Both the position numbers and the translations under genes were made by a program. A DNA stretch of 64,000 bases, from contig OY992839.1 in assembly GCA_963921425.1 (NCBI GenBank), positions 7,915,409 through 7,979,408 on the forward strand, written 5' to 3'. This stretch comes from Dryas octopetala. Taxonomy: Eukaryota > Streptophyta > Magnoliopsida > Rosales > Rosaceae. This document shows positions 47,101-59,061 of this stretch, piece by piece. Numbering within the stretch: position 1 is the stretch's first letter; the number at the start of each line of letters is the position of its first letter. Under the pieces are notes generated by a model. That model was given only the letters and a program-made list of their open reading frames with translations. It ran no database searches and was not told the DNA's origin.

Positions 47101-50100
47101 GGTACTCTGTGAGAGACAGAGACAGAGACAGAGTAAGATACTACAGATTTATAATATAACTTCCACAATCTTAAATTTGTATCATTCATTTATATCATTA
47201 AAATAGAAAAAGCAATGACATAAATGAACGCAGTTAGTGAACAACAGCATTGCTGTAACAGCTGTTCATTCAGTTCTCTTAGTTTAGTAACCCACATTTT
47301 AGTTCTTCAAAACAAATTGGTTATAAAACCGAAATGGGGGAAGATTTGGTGATTTACATGTTTTAAAAAAAATGAAAAATTGTTAAATGTACATCAAAAG
47401 AAGATATTATAAAATATAGTAAACAAATCCATTAAGGCAACTGAGGTTTAACTGGCCAGATTAGTATCGTCAACAGTTTCTTTCTGGAACTATAGCTTCT
47501 CGTCAATTATATTTTTGGAAACTCACCCACGCCTCTAAGGGAAAAGACCAATTCACATGTAAGGCAAAAATAAGTAATTCACATGTATGTATGTGTAAGA
47601 GCAGGTCTGATATAATACCACTCAAAATGCGTAGGCGCTCAGTTGGATCATCATCTCCATAAAACCATATCCTGGCATTGCTGGGATGGTAATATTTACA
47701 GTGGAACTCCTGTAATTTCTCAGAAAGAAAAACAGTTTTGTATTAAATATTATTTATGAAACAATTAAGATATATTGAATACCCATACATTCCAAAATAT
47801 TCAGACAATCTGGCAGAAACATCCACACACATTTGCATGAGATACTAAATAAAAATCTGAAAGATTATCATAGTATTCTGACATACTAAATAATTATTCC
47901 TCCTCCTTAGTGAACAAGACAAACCTTGAATTCTTCAAATGTCAGTTTTGGGATAACTTTTGGATCACCTCCACTGTCAACACCATAGGTATTATCTGGA
48001 AAAAGAGCCTGTAGCAAATGTCCATGAAACAATTACAACTGGAAACCAGGTGTATTATTCAAAAGTATTTTGAAAAGAGAAAAAAAAAAAAAAAAAAGAT
48101 ACTTGGTGAACATAATAACCAAACTGATAGCATTCAAGTCATTCACAGACGCGATTTGCCCTTCAATTTTAAGCACTATAATCATCCATGATAGAAGATG
48201 ATTGTGTAGCTTAACACAACCGTAACATGGATGGTTGTACACCAAGAAAAAATGATCTCAATGAACTCCAGCATTCATGAATCCAATGATATCATTATAG
48301 TAATGAAATTCGCAGCTAGAAGCTAGATATTATTTATTAGGTGATAACTGATGACCAAACATAATTGTAAAATTTATAATGATAATGTTTATCAATTTTG
48401 GTATACATCTGGTTTTATAAATCATTTAGCTTAAATTATGTGTTATAATGTAAGCCCAGCATGACTTCCCAACAAGTTATTTAGTTGCACTTGAATTAAC
48501 CCTGCTAGAGTATGTTGTTCATGCAATAACATATATAGAAAAAATAAACAAATTTGGTAAATGATTAACATTTCTATAGTACCATTTAAGAGAGGAAATA
48601 CGAGAGGAAGAGAGTGGAACGGAGAGAGAGCAGCTCAGTATGATTCATTTGGAATCAATAAGAGAAATCATAGTTGAGCAGGAATCTTTGACATTCAAAT
48701 TATAAGCACATTGGGCTGTACAAAACATTAAGACTACCTAGGGAATGAATTAAGTCATATATGGTTGAAGTTATATGTAAACGTGCCAAAGTTCTAGAAA
48801 CATAAACAATAAACAGTTCGAAAAAATAAAAAAGGAAAACTTGCCTGTTGAGCTGCCCTCCCTAATACATTGTCAGGCTGGGAATAGACCCCTTTCATCT
48901 CATTGAAAACAACTCCTGATATTGAGAACAAGAACCATTTAAGACGAATAAGAAATTAGTTTCATACCAAAGGCAATGCAATTCTAAAAAGAAACATGAC
49001 ACATCTATCAAATGTGCAACCTTTATAAGATATATCTTCGGAAGGATCGTTGAGCTCATAATGCCAACCCTCCTGCTGGAAAGTCTGGAAGTCCTCCACA
49101 CATTTAGGAAAGAAGACAGCATCCAGGTATACATCGACAAGATTATAGAAATCCTGATTTAAAAACGAAAACCATGTTTTAGAATACAGAGTCAGTTAGA
49201 TACAACATAGACCACATTGTATTTTCCTTTCCACTTTGCCACTCGTTTTTACCTTTGTATTTGTGGAAGCAACTGGGTAGCAAGTCCTATCAGGATATGT
49301 GAATGCATTCAGAAAAGTATTTAAGCTCCCTTTCAACAACTCCACAAATGGTTCTTTCAAGGGGTACTTTCTCGACCCACACAGCACACTGTGTTCCAGT
49401 ATGTGTGGAATTCCCGTGGAATCGTTCCTGCATCAACAATTAAATAAACAAGAAGACCTTTGCAATTAATTTCAAACAGTTTGATTTATTATGCAATAGT
49501 GGCAGCAAATATAGTATCCCAATTCGTAAATGCTAAGCTCCATTACATAAAAAAAGAGACTTTCGAAGAGTACTCACGGTGGAGTCCGGAAAACAATGCC
49601 GAAAACCTTATTCTCATCGTCATTGGACACCGAAATGACTTGGGCACCGGTCTTTTTGTGCCGGAAGAGAAAAGCTTTCGACTTACACTCTCCGATAAAC
49701 TCTTCGGAGACCTTCTCGAACCCGAGCTTGTCTACAACCTCATCCTGCATCCCAGAAAACTCTACACCCGCAAAAAGCCCAAATCAAAAATCGCAAAAAT
49801 GACAAAAAGGGAAGCTGAAAATCGCAAAATGACAGAAAGGGAAGCTAAAAATCGCAAAATTACGGAAAGGGGAGCTAGGGTTTTGAGACGGAAATGCGTA
49901 CCTGGTGGAGAGTGAGTGGGGGGAGTGGCGATGGCGCGTGGGGAGAGGGAAGAGAAGCGCTGCTTTGCGAAGTTGGGGGAGGAGGAGGAGGAGGAGGGGA
50001 GTAATCGGCTGTGGCGGCGGAGCAGGGAGCGTCTGGTGGGGTTGGGAATCGGACAGTGGCGGTGGTTTCTTGCAGCGGAAGCTGAAGAAGAAGAAGAAGA

Positions 50101-50217
50101 AGAGCAAGAACGACACGATGGTAAGGAAAAGCGAGAGAGACGGCGAGAAGAGCGAAAGGAGAAGAAGAGCCTGTTGCTGCAGGCGAGAGAAGAGCGAAGC
50201 AGAGTTGCTCCCTCCAT
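41104..50217 (-). CDS. PREP1: Presequence protease, M16C zinc metalloprotease
   Basis: Organellar protease that degrades cleaved targeting peptides and other short unstructured peptides in mitochondria and chloroplasts. 1093 aa in 19 exons, coding order: 50217-49902, 49761-49578, 49427-49253, 49153-49021, 48915-48845, 48008-47925, 47709-47619, 47106-46586, 46475-46311, 46237-46019, 45931-45804, 44609-44420, 43526-43443, 43349-43252, 42798-42534, 42451-42289, 42211-42031, 41833-41762, 41245-41104. Phases agree throughout and the length is close to Arabidopsis PREP1 (about 1080). The first ~100 aa are rich in Ser and Arg with few acids, a transit peptide. The inverted zinc motif HILEH gives His175, Glu178 and His179; the third ligand is Glu275 in FNEMKG. 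The C-terminal active-site segment RVRVSGGAYGG is present. The intron after exon 5 uses a GC donor (CAG|GCAAGT). I chose the exon 2 acceptor (49761) to keep frame; the nearer AG at 49745 would not. Confidence 0.95.
44039..44063. repeat. (AAT)n microsatellite in a PREP intron
   Basis: About eight AAT units in intron 12 of the protease gene. Confidence 0.85.
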
Positions 50218-50763
50218 TTTTTGTGGTGTCCGTACACGTTTGCTGATAAGCAATGAGACAGACAAATGGTTTTGTTGTGGGTTTTGTTGTTTGATTGGGA
50301 GGGAAATATCTGAGGACTTGTATGGGTGGCTTGGGAAGTAACAACGTTATTCTTCTTCAGTTCTCTTTTATTTTCCTTCTTGCCTAGAAACTAGAAAGTT
50401 TTTTGGCTCTCATATTTTGCTCAAATTCTTGGTGAAGGAGTAAGGACTCAAGGACTAAGGAAATTTTTTCTTTTTTGATTACTTGGTGGGCAAGTGGCGA
50501 ATGAAATGTAGACACACAAGGTCTATCTATTTTTCATATGTCAAAATATATGATATCATCAAGTGGATTAGGTTTAGTGTTTAAAATGGACTGGATCATT
50601 GACTAAAATGTAATTTTACAAAATATATCATTGACTAATATGAGATAGGAAATTTTATATTGACTTATTTATAATATTGAAATTTTTTATTGACTTTTTG
50701 GTAATTTACTAAAATTTTAATTAAATGACAGATGAAAAATAGAAAAAAGGGATGATAATAGTA
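50218..50763. other. Upstream region of the protease gene
   Basis: GC-richer leader near the ATG, then AT-rich sequence up to the hAT-like element. No other gene. Confidence 0.5.
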
Positions 50764-51695
50764 CCTGGGGCAGGGAATGGGTCGGGTCGAGTCCATATCG
50801 ACCAATCAACCAACCCACCCGGTCAACCGAATTTAACTATTTTCAACAACCACCAACTGACCCGACTATTATGGGTCGGTTGCAAGTCGGGCAACCAATA
50901 AGGCCAATAGAAGGCAAGTCGGTAATGGTTTCACCCGATTTTTTTTCCCTGCACATTCCTAAATTCCTCAATCGGGTTAGTGGCTGGAATTCCCACACCT
51001 ATTTCTCAACACTCTGCTAATTTGCTCTCATCCTCCCTCAAAAACATAAAGAACCCTCAAAAATCAAAAGGAGACTCATCCACCGATCTCAGCTCGAGCT
51101 CTCACTTTGCATAACGCAATGCCGCCGCTCTCAGCCGATCTCTCTCTCTCTCTTTGCAGAACACAGCGCTGCCGCAAGTTGCAAAGAACACAATGGTGAA
51201 GAACATAACTAGCTTGATTTGTTTTTTAAATCTGCACAAATGGCTATAATTTAAGGATTTTTTATGGGTTGATGTGAATCTAAGGGCTAGGAAGCAATGT
51301 GTGAGATCAAAGAAAGGGAAGAAGAAAAAATTAAGGGTTAAATACAAAATTGATCCTCCAACTTTTACTTATGTCTCAAAGTAGTCCACAAACTTTAAAA
51401 CGTAACAAATTTGCCCACAAACTTTCAAAGTGTTTCAATTCAATACAAATGTTAATTTTCATCCTGTTAGTTGACAGAAGTGATCATATGCACCGCACAT
51501 AACCACTTTTATGGGGGTATTTATGTCCATTAAAACAAACAAACTGAAAAAAAATTAAAAAGAAAAATATTAGAAACAAACTGAAAAAAAAAAAACTAAA
51601 ACTAAAAGAAAAAAATTAAAAGGGGAGGTCCCCCCATTGCCCACCCCCGGCCTGCTGCCTCCACCCTCCCCCTCCCTCTGGCCCCCATTGCACCG

Positions 51696-51737
<42 letters not shown>

Positions 51738-52780
51738 TTTCCTAGATTTTCTGGGAAAATCCTTTAAAAAAAAAACCCAAAAAACCAACTCTATTCGCAC
51801 CATTTACAAAGAAAGCAAGAAGAAGTTGGTTCCCTCATCCTTGTGGGCTCTGTGAGTCCTCAATCTATTATTTTACAAATCTGTTGCATTTTTTGAAATC
51901 CATAGAAATATATATATATATATTATTAGTGGATTAAATACAAAGATGAGGTGCATATATATTCGTGGACAGATCCGTGAGTGTGGGTGCGATGGGGCCA
52001 GGGGAGGGTGGAGGCAGCGGGGGGTGGGCGACGGGAGGGACCTCCCATTTTTATTTTTTTCTTTTAGTTTTAGTTTTTTTTTTTCAGTTTGTTTTTTTCT
52101 AGATGGACAAAAATACCCCTAAAAGTGGTCATGTGCGGTGCACATGATCACTTCCGTCAACTGATTGGATGAAAGTTAACATTTGTACCGACTTGAAATA
52201 CTTTGAAAAGTTCGTGGGCAAATTTGTCACGTTTTGAAATTCGTGGACCACTTTGAGACACGAGTGAAAGTTAAGAGGACCATTTTTGTATTTAACCAAA
52301 AAATTAAATTTCAATGCAATGGGCTGGAGTGAAATAATTAGAATGTAAATTTGAGTATGTGGGTTTGTGTATTGGTTGGAGAAGTGGAATGGTGGATTGT
52401 GGACTGCTCACAAGGGGGCGTCATGTGAATGCTCTGGTTGAAGACGAAGTGAAAATAATATTATTTTGTATAATATTTGGTCAACAACTTTCTATTGAAA
52501 AGAAAAAGTTATTAAACAAGAAAGTGTCCGGCATATTAAGTATTAGTTTTAAATTTTTCACTTCGGATGATGAAAACTTGTTTACAAAGTCGGTTGCTTG
52601 GGTCGATTGTCGGGTAACCGACTTTCTCATATTTCACAACCACCATTCGATCTGACCTTTGTGGTTCTGTTGGTATCAACCGATCCGACTATTGTGGGTC
52701 GATTTTTGATTGCATATCGGCCACAAAAATGGGTTGGTAATGGGTCGGTTTTCGAGTAAAAACCGACTCATTCCCACCCC
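50764..52780. mobile_element. Non-autonomous hAT-like element carrying a nested element
   Basis: The left end contains GGGGCAGGGAATGGGTCGGG; the right end is its imperfect inverse (inverse read AGGGGTGGGAATGAGTCGG). TAATAGTA (50756-50763) and TAATAATA (52781-52788) flank it, an 8 bp target duplication with one change, as in hAT elements. Further GGGTCGGTT-type words lie in inverted order inside both ends (50860-50940, 52590-52770). The centre holds the foldback element at 51335-52297. No transposase frame was recognised. Confidence 0.7.
51335..52297. mobile_element. Mutator-like foldback element with 10 bp target duplication
   Basis: Bounded by GGGTTAAATACAAAATTG and its inverse, with AAAAAATTAA directly on both outer sides (51325-51334, 52298-52307). 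The arms pair for about 340 bases each, through AGTGATCATATGCACCGCACAT-like and GGGGAGGTCCC-like stretches, and leave a unique centre of about 200 bases (51740-51950) with a (CT)n tract at 51700-51733. It shares its termini with 1516-1893. No transposase. Confidence 0.85.
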
Positions 52781-52788
52781 TAATAATA

Positions 52789-52978
52789 CCTCTCTTAGAA
52801 TTTAATTTTTCAAGAGATTCGTTTTGGAGAGCATGCTCTTCAAGAATGGTGGGCTCTTTTTAAAAAATATGGCCCATGATTAAACCAACTCCCTAAGTAT
52901 GTTGCAAACTAGCCCAAGCTTTGACAAACTTCGCATAAAATAACTTACCTATCCCCGTGTTAGGGGATAGGTGGTATC

Positions 52979-53045
<67 letters not shown>

Positions 53046-54918
53046 GGGAGATGGGGATGCCAGCTGGTATCACCTGCGTTGCAGGTAAGTTCTTCTCAAC
53101 TTCGCATCCTAAAGAGGCATCGAGTCCAGTGGCCCAGCTTATTGGATCTCAAGCAATTAATCTAAATAGGCTACTTACAAGTTACAACCAATCCAACAAT
53201 CGAAGGGCTATTTTTTTATGATGGGTCTTATCCTATAATATCATTCATTTGTTAAGAGTTCGTGCAAATACGCCTTGTTCTGTGGTTACTAGTTAAGAAG
53301 AAGCTTCTAATTAATACGCCTGTATTTGATATGTTAATGACTAGATTTAAAGTATAATTAAGGAGGAAGTTTCTAATTTGAAGAAAGAAATGACCAATCT
53401 TAAGGGGTTGATGTATAAAATTTATCCCCTCCAATCTTCATAAAATGATGAAATTAGTTAAGATAAATTTTAGATATCAATCTATTATAACTAATTTATT
53501 TAAGTTGACGCATTCTCCATCTTTTTCTTTCAATACATATTAAATGTAGTTATTTATCATATTCAATTCAATCTTATTCACGGAATCACACGTGGATTCA
53601 AAAGTATGGTATTTGTTTTGCTGTTTTTAACATCACTCATACAAATAATACAATTGACAAAAAAAGAAAAAAGGACAAACACTTGGGCAGAGAGCTCACC
53701 AGGCTCACCATCTCCCAGGTCTTTTTTTGGCCATGACCATCTCATAAGTCATACCAAAACAATTAAACCTTGGTAGTTGGTATAAAAGTCTTTATCTGAG
53801 TACTGATTTAGATTTACTACTCATCCAGTCTAAATTTGAGCCAAAATCTAGTCAGTCTGCCAAAGCTTACTCATTAAATCCAAATGAACAAAGCCCATAT
53901 ATATTAGCAAATTGAAGTAGTGACAAAAGAGCATCACCAACCGAAATGTAAAATACAAAGATGAAGATCCAAAGAGAACTAGTACTTTACTGGATGGTGG
54001 ATGGTACACGCGTGTGTTGGCTTTTATAAAGAAAAATGGATGGTGGATGGTGGATGGTGTGTTTTACAGGGAAAATTTGATGGGAACAACTTTTTGGGAG
54101 GGAAATAATGACAGCAAGCAAATTGTGTTCCCTAAGTAAATTTCTCTACAAAGAATCCAATGTTCCAGTCCCAATTTGATGCAGCTAAACGCAGCCTAAT
54201 AGAATTTTTCCCAAGTGATTAGAAGGGTTTACTTTATATGCATGCTCAACTAGTAAGTATTAACCTGTTAATTTTATAATTGAGCTATTGAAAACTTGGA
54301 AGTTGGAACAAACAAAAACCGGCTAGTTAAGCAATAAAAATGTAAATTTATGTGGTTTTAGATGTATTTTCCAAAAACATAAGGACATGATTCAAACTCG
54401 TTTTCAAGATCTAGCTTAAATTCATAGTTGAAACATTATTTGAATAAAATTATTTGTACCACGTTCAAGTATCATATTTCTATTTGAGATCAGATCTACT
54501 TGAATATGTATGCCTTGTTTCTATAATGTTATTAGAAGTGTAATACACAATGTGCACAAATCATATTGTTTATACTAAAATGTGTTCCCTCTAGCATGGC
54601 TCATATCGTTTATGCAAAAATGATGGATACATATTTTACTTCCACAAATAAGTTTTAACAATTTTACTTTCACAAATCATATTGCATGAATTGGTTTTTC
54701 TGTGAATATTATCCAAGAATCATTCTTATCCATCCTCAATGCAGTTTTATTTAGCCCAACAAATTAACATAAAACACAGCCATGTAGTACAAGGGCATGA
54801 AACACATGTAGAAAATAAACAAGTGCAAATTAATTACAACAATATTATAAAACCACACCAACCTGGCTTTAGAGACTGTGGTCACTACTCACTAGCTAGC
54901 AAACTTGAAACCACTGAC

Positions 54919-54954
<36 letters not shown>

Positions 54955-54978
54955 ACAATGACAAAATGCAAACAAAAA
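52789..54978. other. Intergenic, no gene recognised
   Basis: Contains a GA-rich tract at 52983-53045, TGGATGGTGGATGG-type short repeats near 53992-54058, and an (AT)n microsatellite at 54922-54952 just before the 3' end of the first carboxylesterase. Confidence 0.5.
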
Positions 54979-55932
54979 CTAATTGAAGAAAGAAGCCATC
55001 TTTTTCAACATGGCCACAGCATTGTCACAATTGGGATTGAACAAATGGAAGACATGGTTCTCCCCCTTTGCTTCCCAAACCTCCACAACCCCTTTCCACC
55101 CACTCTTTCTCAGCAACTCACTGTAATACCAGTTCCTATCTCTCAATGTATCTTTCTCAGCAACACAAACCAGCACTTTCTCACACCCCAAGTCCCCCAA
55201 TTTCGGATCCTTACCCGGATTGATAAGCGGGTCATCCAACCCACTAGTCAATGGGTAAGCAAAACGCCAGAAAGCATCCACGTTCTCTAATTGACTTGCA
55301 GGCATAGTTGACTCTGCCCCAACTAGCTCCTTGCCCGAGAAAAATGGATGCACCAACACAACCCCATTGAGCTTCACACCAACCAAACCTTCTAAGCCCA
55401 CTTTCAAAGCCATGTGATGCGCTATGTTACCCCCAGCACTGTCACCAGAGAAAAACAGACGTTGTAAATCAGCATGGTTGTTTAGCCACTCTTCAGGCCC
55501 ATTTCCATCAAGATGGGCCGAGACCCATTTGAGAGCGGCCCAAGAATCATCATAAGCAATAGGCAGAGGGTGCTCTGGGACTCTCCTATAGTCTACAGAG
55601 ACAACAACAACATTGGCCTCTGCCACTAAGATGTTGAGGTGGTTGTGGTAAGTGGGAGAAGAGGAACTCTCGATGCAGAAGCCACCGCCGTGAAAGTAAA
55701 CGAGAAGAGGAAGCTTGTTGGGTGAGTTGGTGGCGGATTCGGGAATGTAAAGCCTTGCATATATGGCGGGTTCGTGTGAGAACACAACGTCTTTGGATTG
55801 GACTCCAGTTTGGGGATGGATTGATGGAGGGACTGTAGATGTGCCCAAGAGTCGATCGATTCGACCATCTTTGTATACTTTCATGATGGGAGAGAAATCG
55901 TGGGCTAATTCGTCAGCCATGCTTGGATTCAT
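54979..55932 (-). CDS. Plant carboxylesterase (GID1/HSL-type), copy 1
   Basis: 317 aa in one uninterrupted frame, an alpha/beta-hydrolase of the plant CXE family (hormone-sensitive-lipase type). Oxyanion-hole motif HGGG at residues 81-84, nucleophile Ser165 in GDSAGG, acid Asp261 in AEKD, base His293 in ENHVFHL. The N-terminal block DFSPIMKVYKDGRIDRL is typical of CXEs that resemble 2-hydroxyisoflavanone dehydratase or CXE12. The serine triad and HGGG are complete, so an active esterase or dehydratase is expected, but the substrate is unknown. No organelle signal, so probably cytosolic. It lies head to head with copy 2, with 1.6 kb between the start codons. The usual DYRLAPE block reads DYRRVPE here. 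Confidence 0.93.
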   Translation of the reverse strand: MNPSMADELAHDFSPIMKVYKDGRIDRLLGTSTVPPSIHPQTGVQSKDVVFSHEPAIYARLYIPESATNSPNKLPLLVYFHGGGFCIESSSSPTYHNHLNILVAEANVVVVSVDYRRVPEHPLPIAYDDSWAALKWVSAHLDGNGPEEWLNNHADLQRLFFSGDSAGGNIAHHMALKVGLEGLVGVKLNGVVLVHPFFSGKELVGAESTMPASQLENVDAFWRFAYPLTSGLDDPLINPGKDPKLGDLGCEKVLVCVAEKDTLRDRNWYYSELLRKSGWKGVVEVWEAKGENHVFHLFNPNCDNAVAMLKKMASFFN

Positions 55933-57564
55933 GGAAGAGAAAGAGGATGATAATTAAACACTACGTACACAACTATTTATGTATGGAGGCCTTGCTCCAT
56001 CTTTCTTATGCAGAAGAATTAAGTTAATTATTTGACCGTTTCGTGAGTTGGTGGACTGTAATGGATGCATGCATGAATCGTGTAAGTAGTAGTTAGATAT
56101 TTTTGGCTTTTAGTCATCGGGACAAAATGTCATCCTTAATTAATTAGTATGGACGTCATGCATGTAAATAGTAACTCAAATTCTCAACCCCTAGTGGATC
56201 TGTCCTCCAACTATTCCAAGGGTTTAGTCATTGCCTAATATATATTTTTAAGGATAAAGTAAGTGTGACAAGAAGAGTTTCAAATGGATGATGCATTGTA
56301 GTACTTGAGGTGTCAAATAGATCAGGCTGACACGAGTATGACATGCACGGTTATAATTGATACAACAAAAATACGAAACAGGTCAGGCTAATATGGGCAC
56401 GACACAACTAAATAGATCGGGTTGAGCCGAAATTTTTAGCTCATCATACACGTATAACACGACATGGGCCAAATATTGAATGAACACAAAATGAGTCCGA
56501 ACTAGCTAGGCACAACTAGTGTAAAATAGTTTTTTATTTTTCATTTTCAAATAATTTTTCAAAAAGAAAATTCAATTTTCCAAACAAAAAATATTAATAT
56601 TTAATCATAGCACAAATGGGCCGAAATACGTTTGACATCTCTAGACTCGATCTAATGTATATATTGTTATAACTTATAAGTAGAAGTGTGTGAAGAATCA
56701 AGAGAAGAACTATTCTTCTAACGTCATGCATGACTTATGCTAAATAAGAGTGACAAAATCATCAAGTTGAGAAGATTAAATTGTTAATCGGTTAATCGGT
56801 TTTTTGTTGTTGTTTATATATGGGAATTAGTTAATCGGTTTGGTAAGACTAAACTCATTTGCAGCTTAGAAAGGAAAAGGACTTATAGAGCACTCAGTAT
56901 ATATATTTTATCTAAGAATGAAAGAATCAAACTTATGACATTTTTTAATATTGAGAAGAAAAATATCATTAAACTGATGGTTAGTTGATAGATCAAATTT
57001 TAAAAAGGGAAGGGAGAGAAAAAGTTGAGATTGTGATTTGTTTGTATAAGATATATGGAAGAAACTCGTCGATCCCTACAATTCCTCTCTCCCTCCCCTT
57101 TTGTCTCTCTTCCGTTTATCACTCCCGTCTTCTCTCTTCCATATATTTCACTTGTCTTCCATTTAGTTTTCTGTCATTCCTCAAGTACCCAAAACCAGAA
57201 ACAAAATAAACAAAATTGCAATGGCAAACACTGAAGCAAAAGGGGACCCTTGATTGAGGGGCCCTGTGCGGTCACACCGCTCCGCCTCAAAAACTGGCTC
57301 TGACGTCCAAATAGCTTTAGCCTTTAGGATAAGAGTAATATCAAAAACCAAACCTATGAAAATATTTATTTGAGTTTATGCATGATTTGCATGGTAAAGA
57401 ATGTCCATTGACGAAACCCAGATAATTGTTTATAGAATTCAAAACCTCCATTAGATCGAATCCACCAAAGCACAATGGCTAAGATATATATGAATTCTCT
57501 GATCACTCTGCATTAGAATGATCACCCATACACACTTGTGTTCATCATTCTTTCTATCTCTTCC
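55933..57564. other. Divergent upstream region between carboxylesterases 1 and 2
   Basis: 56310-56640 is a degenerate GCACGACA/GGGCC-type repeat like those at 7.5 and 9.5 kb. About 57060-57560 is homologous to the stretch before copy 3 (60290-60650), including a CT-rich leader and CAAAATTGCAA, so promoter and gene were duplicated together. Confidence 0.6.
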
Positions 57565-58569
57565 ATGAATCCATGCATGAGTAGCATGACCGATGAATTA
57601 GCCTATGATTTCTCACCTCTCATTAAAGTATACAAAGATGGTCGAATTGAGCGACTCGTAGGCACAGCTACAATTCCTCCATCAAACGATCCCAAAACCG
57701 GAGTCCAATCCAAAGACATTGTGATCTCACACGAACCCTCCATATCCGCAAGGATCTACATCCCCAAATCTACCACAGAAATCAACTTATCGCGCAACAA
57801 GCAGCTTCCTCTTCTCGTTTACTTTCACGGCGGTGGCTTCTGTGTTGAGAGTTCTGCTTCTCCTACTTACCACAACTACCTCAACTCCTTAGTGGCCGCG
57901 GCCAACGTTGTTGCCGTCTCTGTAGACTATAGGTTAGCCCCAGAGCACCCTCTGCCCATTGCTTATGATGATTCTTGGGCTGCTCTCAAATGGGTCGGGT
58001 CCCATTTTGATGGGCATGGGCCTGAAGAGTGGCTAAATGGGCCTGCAGATTTACAGAGAGTGTTCTTGGCTGGTGACAGTGCTGGGGCTAATATAGCTCA
58101 TAACATGGCTTTGAAAGTGGGTTTGAAGGGATTGGCTGGCGTGAAGCTGATAGGCATTGTGTTGGTGCATCCACATTTCTGGGGCATTGAACCAATTGGG
58201 GCAGAGAACCAAACTATCCCGGAAACCAAAAGAGAGTTTATGGATTCTTTGTGGCGTTTTGTGTACCCATCGACTAGTGGGTCCGATGACCCAGTTAGCA
58301 ATCCGGCTAAGGATCCGAAATTGAGGGAATTGGGGTGTGAGAAAGTGCTGGTTTTTGTTTCTGAGAAAGATATTTTGAGAGATAGAGGCTTGTACTACAG
58401 TGAGTTACTAAGAGAGTGTGGATGGAGAGGGGTTGTGGAGGTCTTGGAAGCAAAGGGGGAGGACCATGTCTTCCATTTGTTCAATCCCACTTCTGAGAAT
58501 GCTGTGGCCATGCAAGAAAAGATCGTTTCTTTCATGAATGGTGATGGTGGCTTATGGTTGCAACAATAA
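57565..58569 (+). CDS. Plant carboxylesterase, copy 2
   Basis: 334 aa, intronless, same CXE subgroup as its neighbours. HGGG at 88-91, Ser172 in GDSAGAN, Asp269 in SEKD, His301 in EDHVFHLF; DYRLAPEHPLP is intact. The frame is open upstream to a TAG but has no ATG before 57565, so MNPCMSSM is the start. Compared with copy 1 it has about eight extra residues in the loop before HGGG (STTEINLSRN) and ends with an added GDGGLWLQQ tail. The complete triad suggests activity; the substrate cannot be told from sequence. Confidence 0.93.
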   Translation: MNPCMSSMTDELAYDFSPLIKVYKDGRIERLVGTATIPPSNDPKTGVQSKDIVISHEPSISARIYIPKSTTEINLSRNKQLPLLVYFHGGGFCVESSASPTYHNYLNSLVAAANVVAVSVDYRLAPEHPLPIAYDDSWAALKWVGSHFDGHGPEEWLNGPADLQRVFLAGDSAGANIAHNMALKVGLKGLAGVKLIGIVLVHPHFWGIEPIGAENQTIPETKREFMDSLWRFVYPSTSGSDDPVSNPAKDPKLRELGCEKVLVFVSEKDILRDRGLYYSELLRECGWRGVVEVLEAKGEDHVFHLFNPTSENAVAMQEKIVSFMNGDGGLWLQQ

Positions 58570-59061
58570 TTTGTAAGTGTGTTATGTTGTTTCAAGTTTG
58601 CAAGGGACTATGGCTTAAGAGCATAATGGAGATCATTTGACAATTTGATTAAAAAAATAGTTTGCTCAAACGAAAATAAATGAACTGAAATGGGAGATCA
58701 AAAATCTGAATCTGCCAATTGTCAATTGATCTAGACTTGAATCAAAATTCCGGAGGGACTCACCATTGGACAAAAGTGAAAGGAGGAGAGAGTATGCCAA
58801 GTGGCCGGGTGTGAATGGTTGCTGCCCTGCGCGTGGGCCCCACGGGCATTCTGCAGCTGCATCACATATCTTGCCAAGGGTAAACATTTTATTAAAATGT
58901 ACATTAAATAGTGGGTAGAGGATAGACGAAGTGGGGTGAATACTGAAAATTTCATTTTCAAAGATTCGTTTTGGAGAGCATGTTCATTAAGAAAATGGTG
59001 GGCTCTCTTTTACATATCTTGCCAAATATTTAACAAATGATTCTTTTTTTTTTTTTTCTTA
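58570..59061. other. Intergenic
   Basis: 3' flank of carboxylesterase 2. The words TTCGTTTTGGAGAGCATG and ATGGTGGGCTCT (58964-59005) recur at 52821-52855, showing another scattered repeat. No gene. Confidence 0.5.

Noticed and set aside
49784..50344. Long ORFs on both strands over the start of the presequence protease gene
   Set aside because: They overlap the Ser/Arg-rich transit-peptide exon in other frames. Low-complexity GC-rich coding DNA keeps several frames open.
54739..55290. 183-codon plus-strand ORF
   Set aside because: It is antisense to the well-supported carboxylesterase 1 and shows no family motif.
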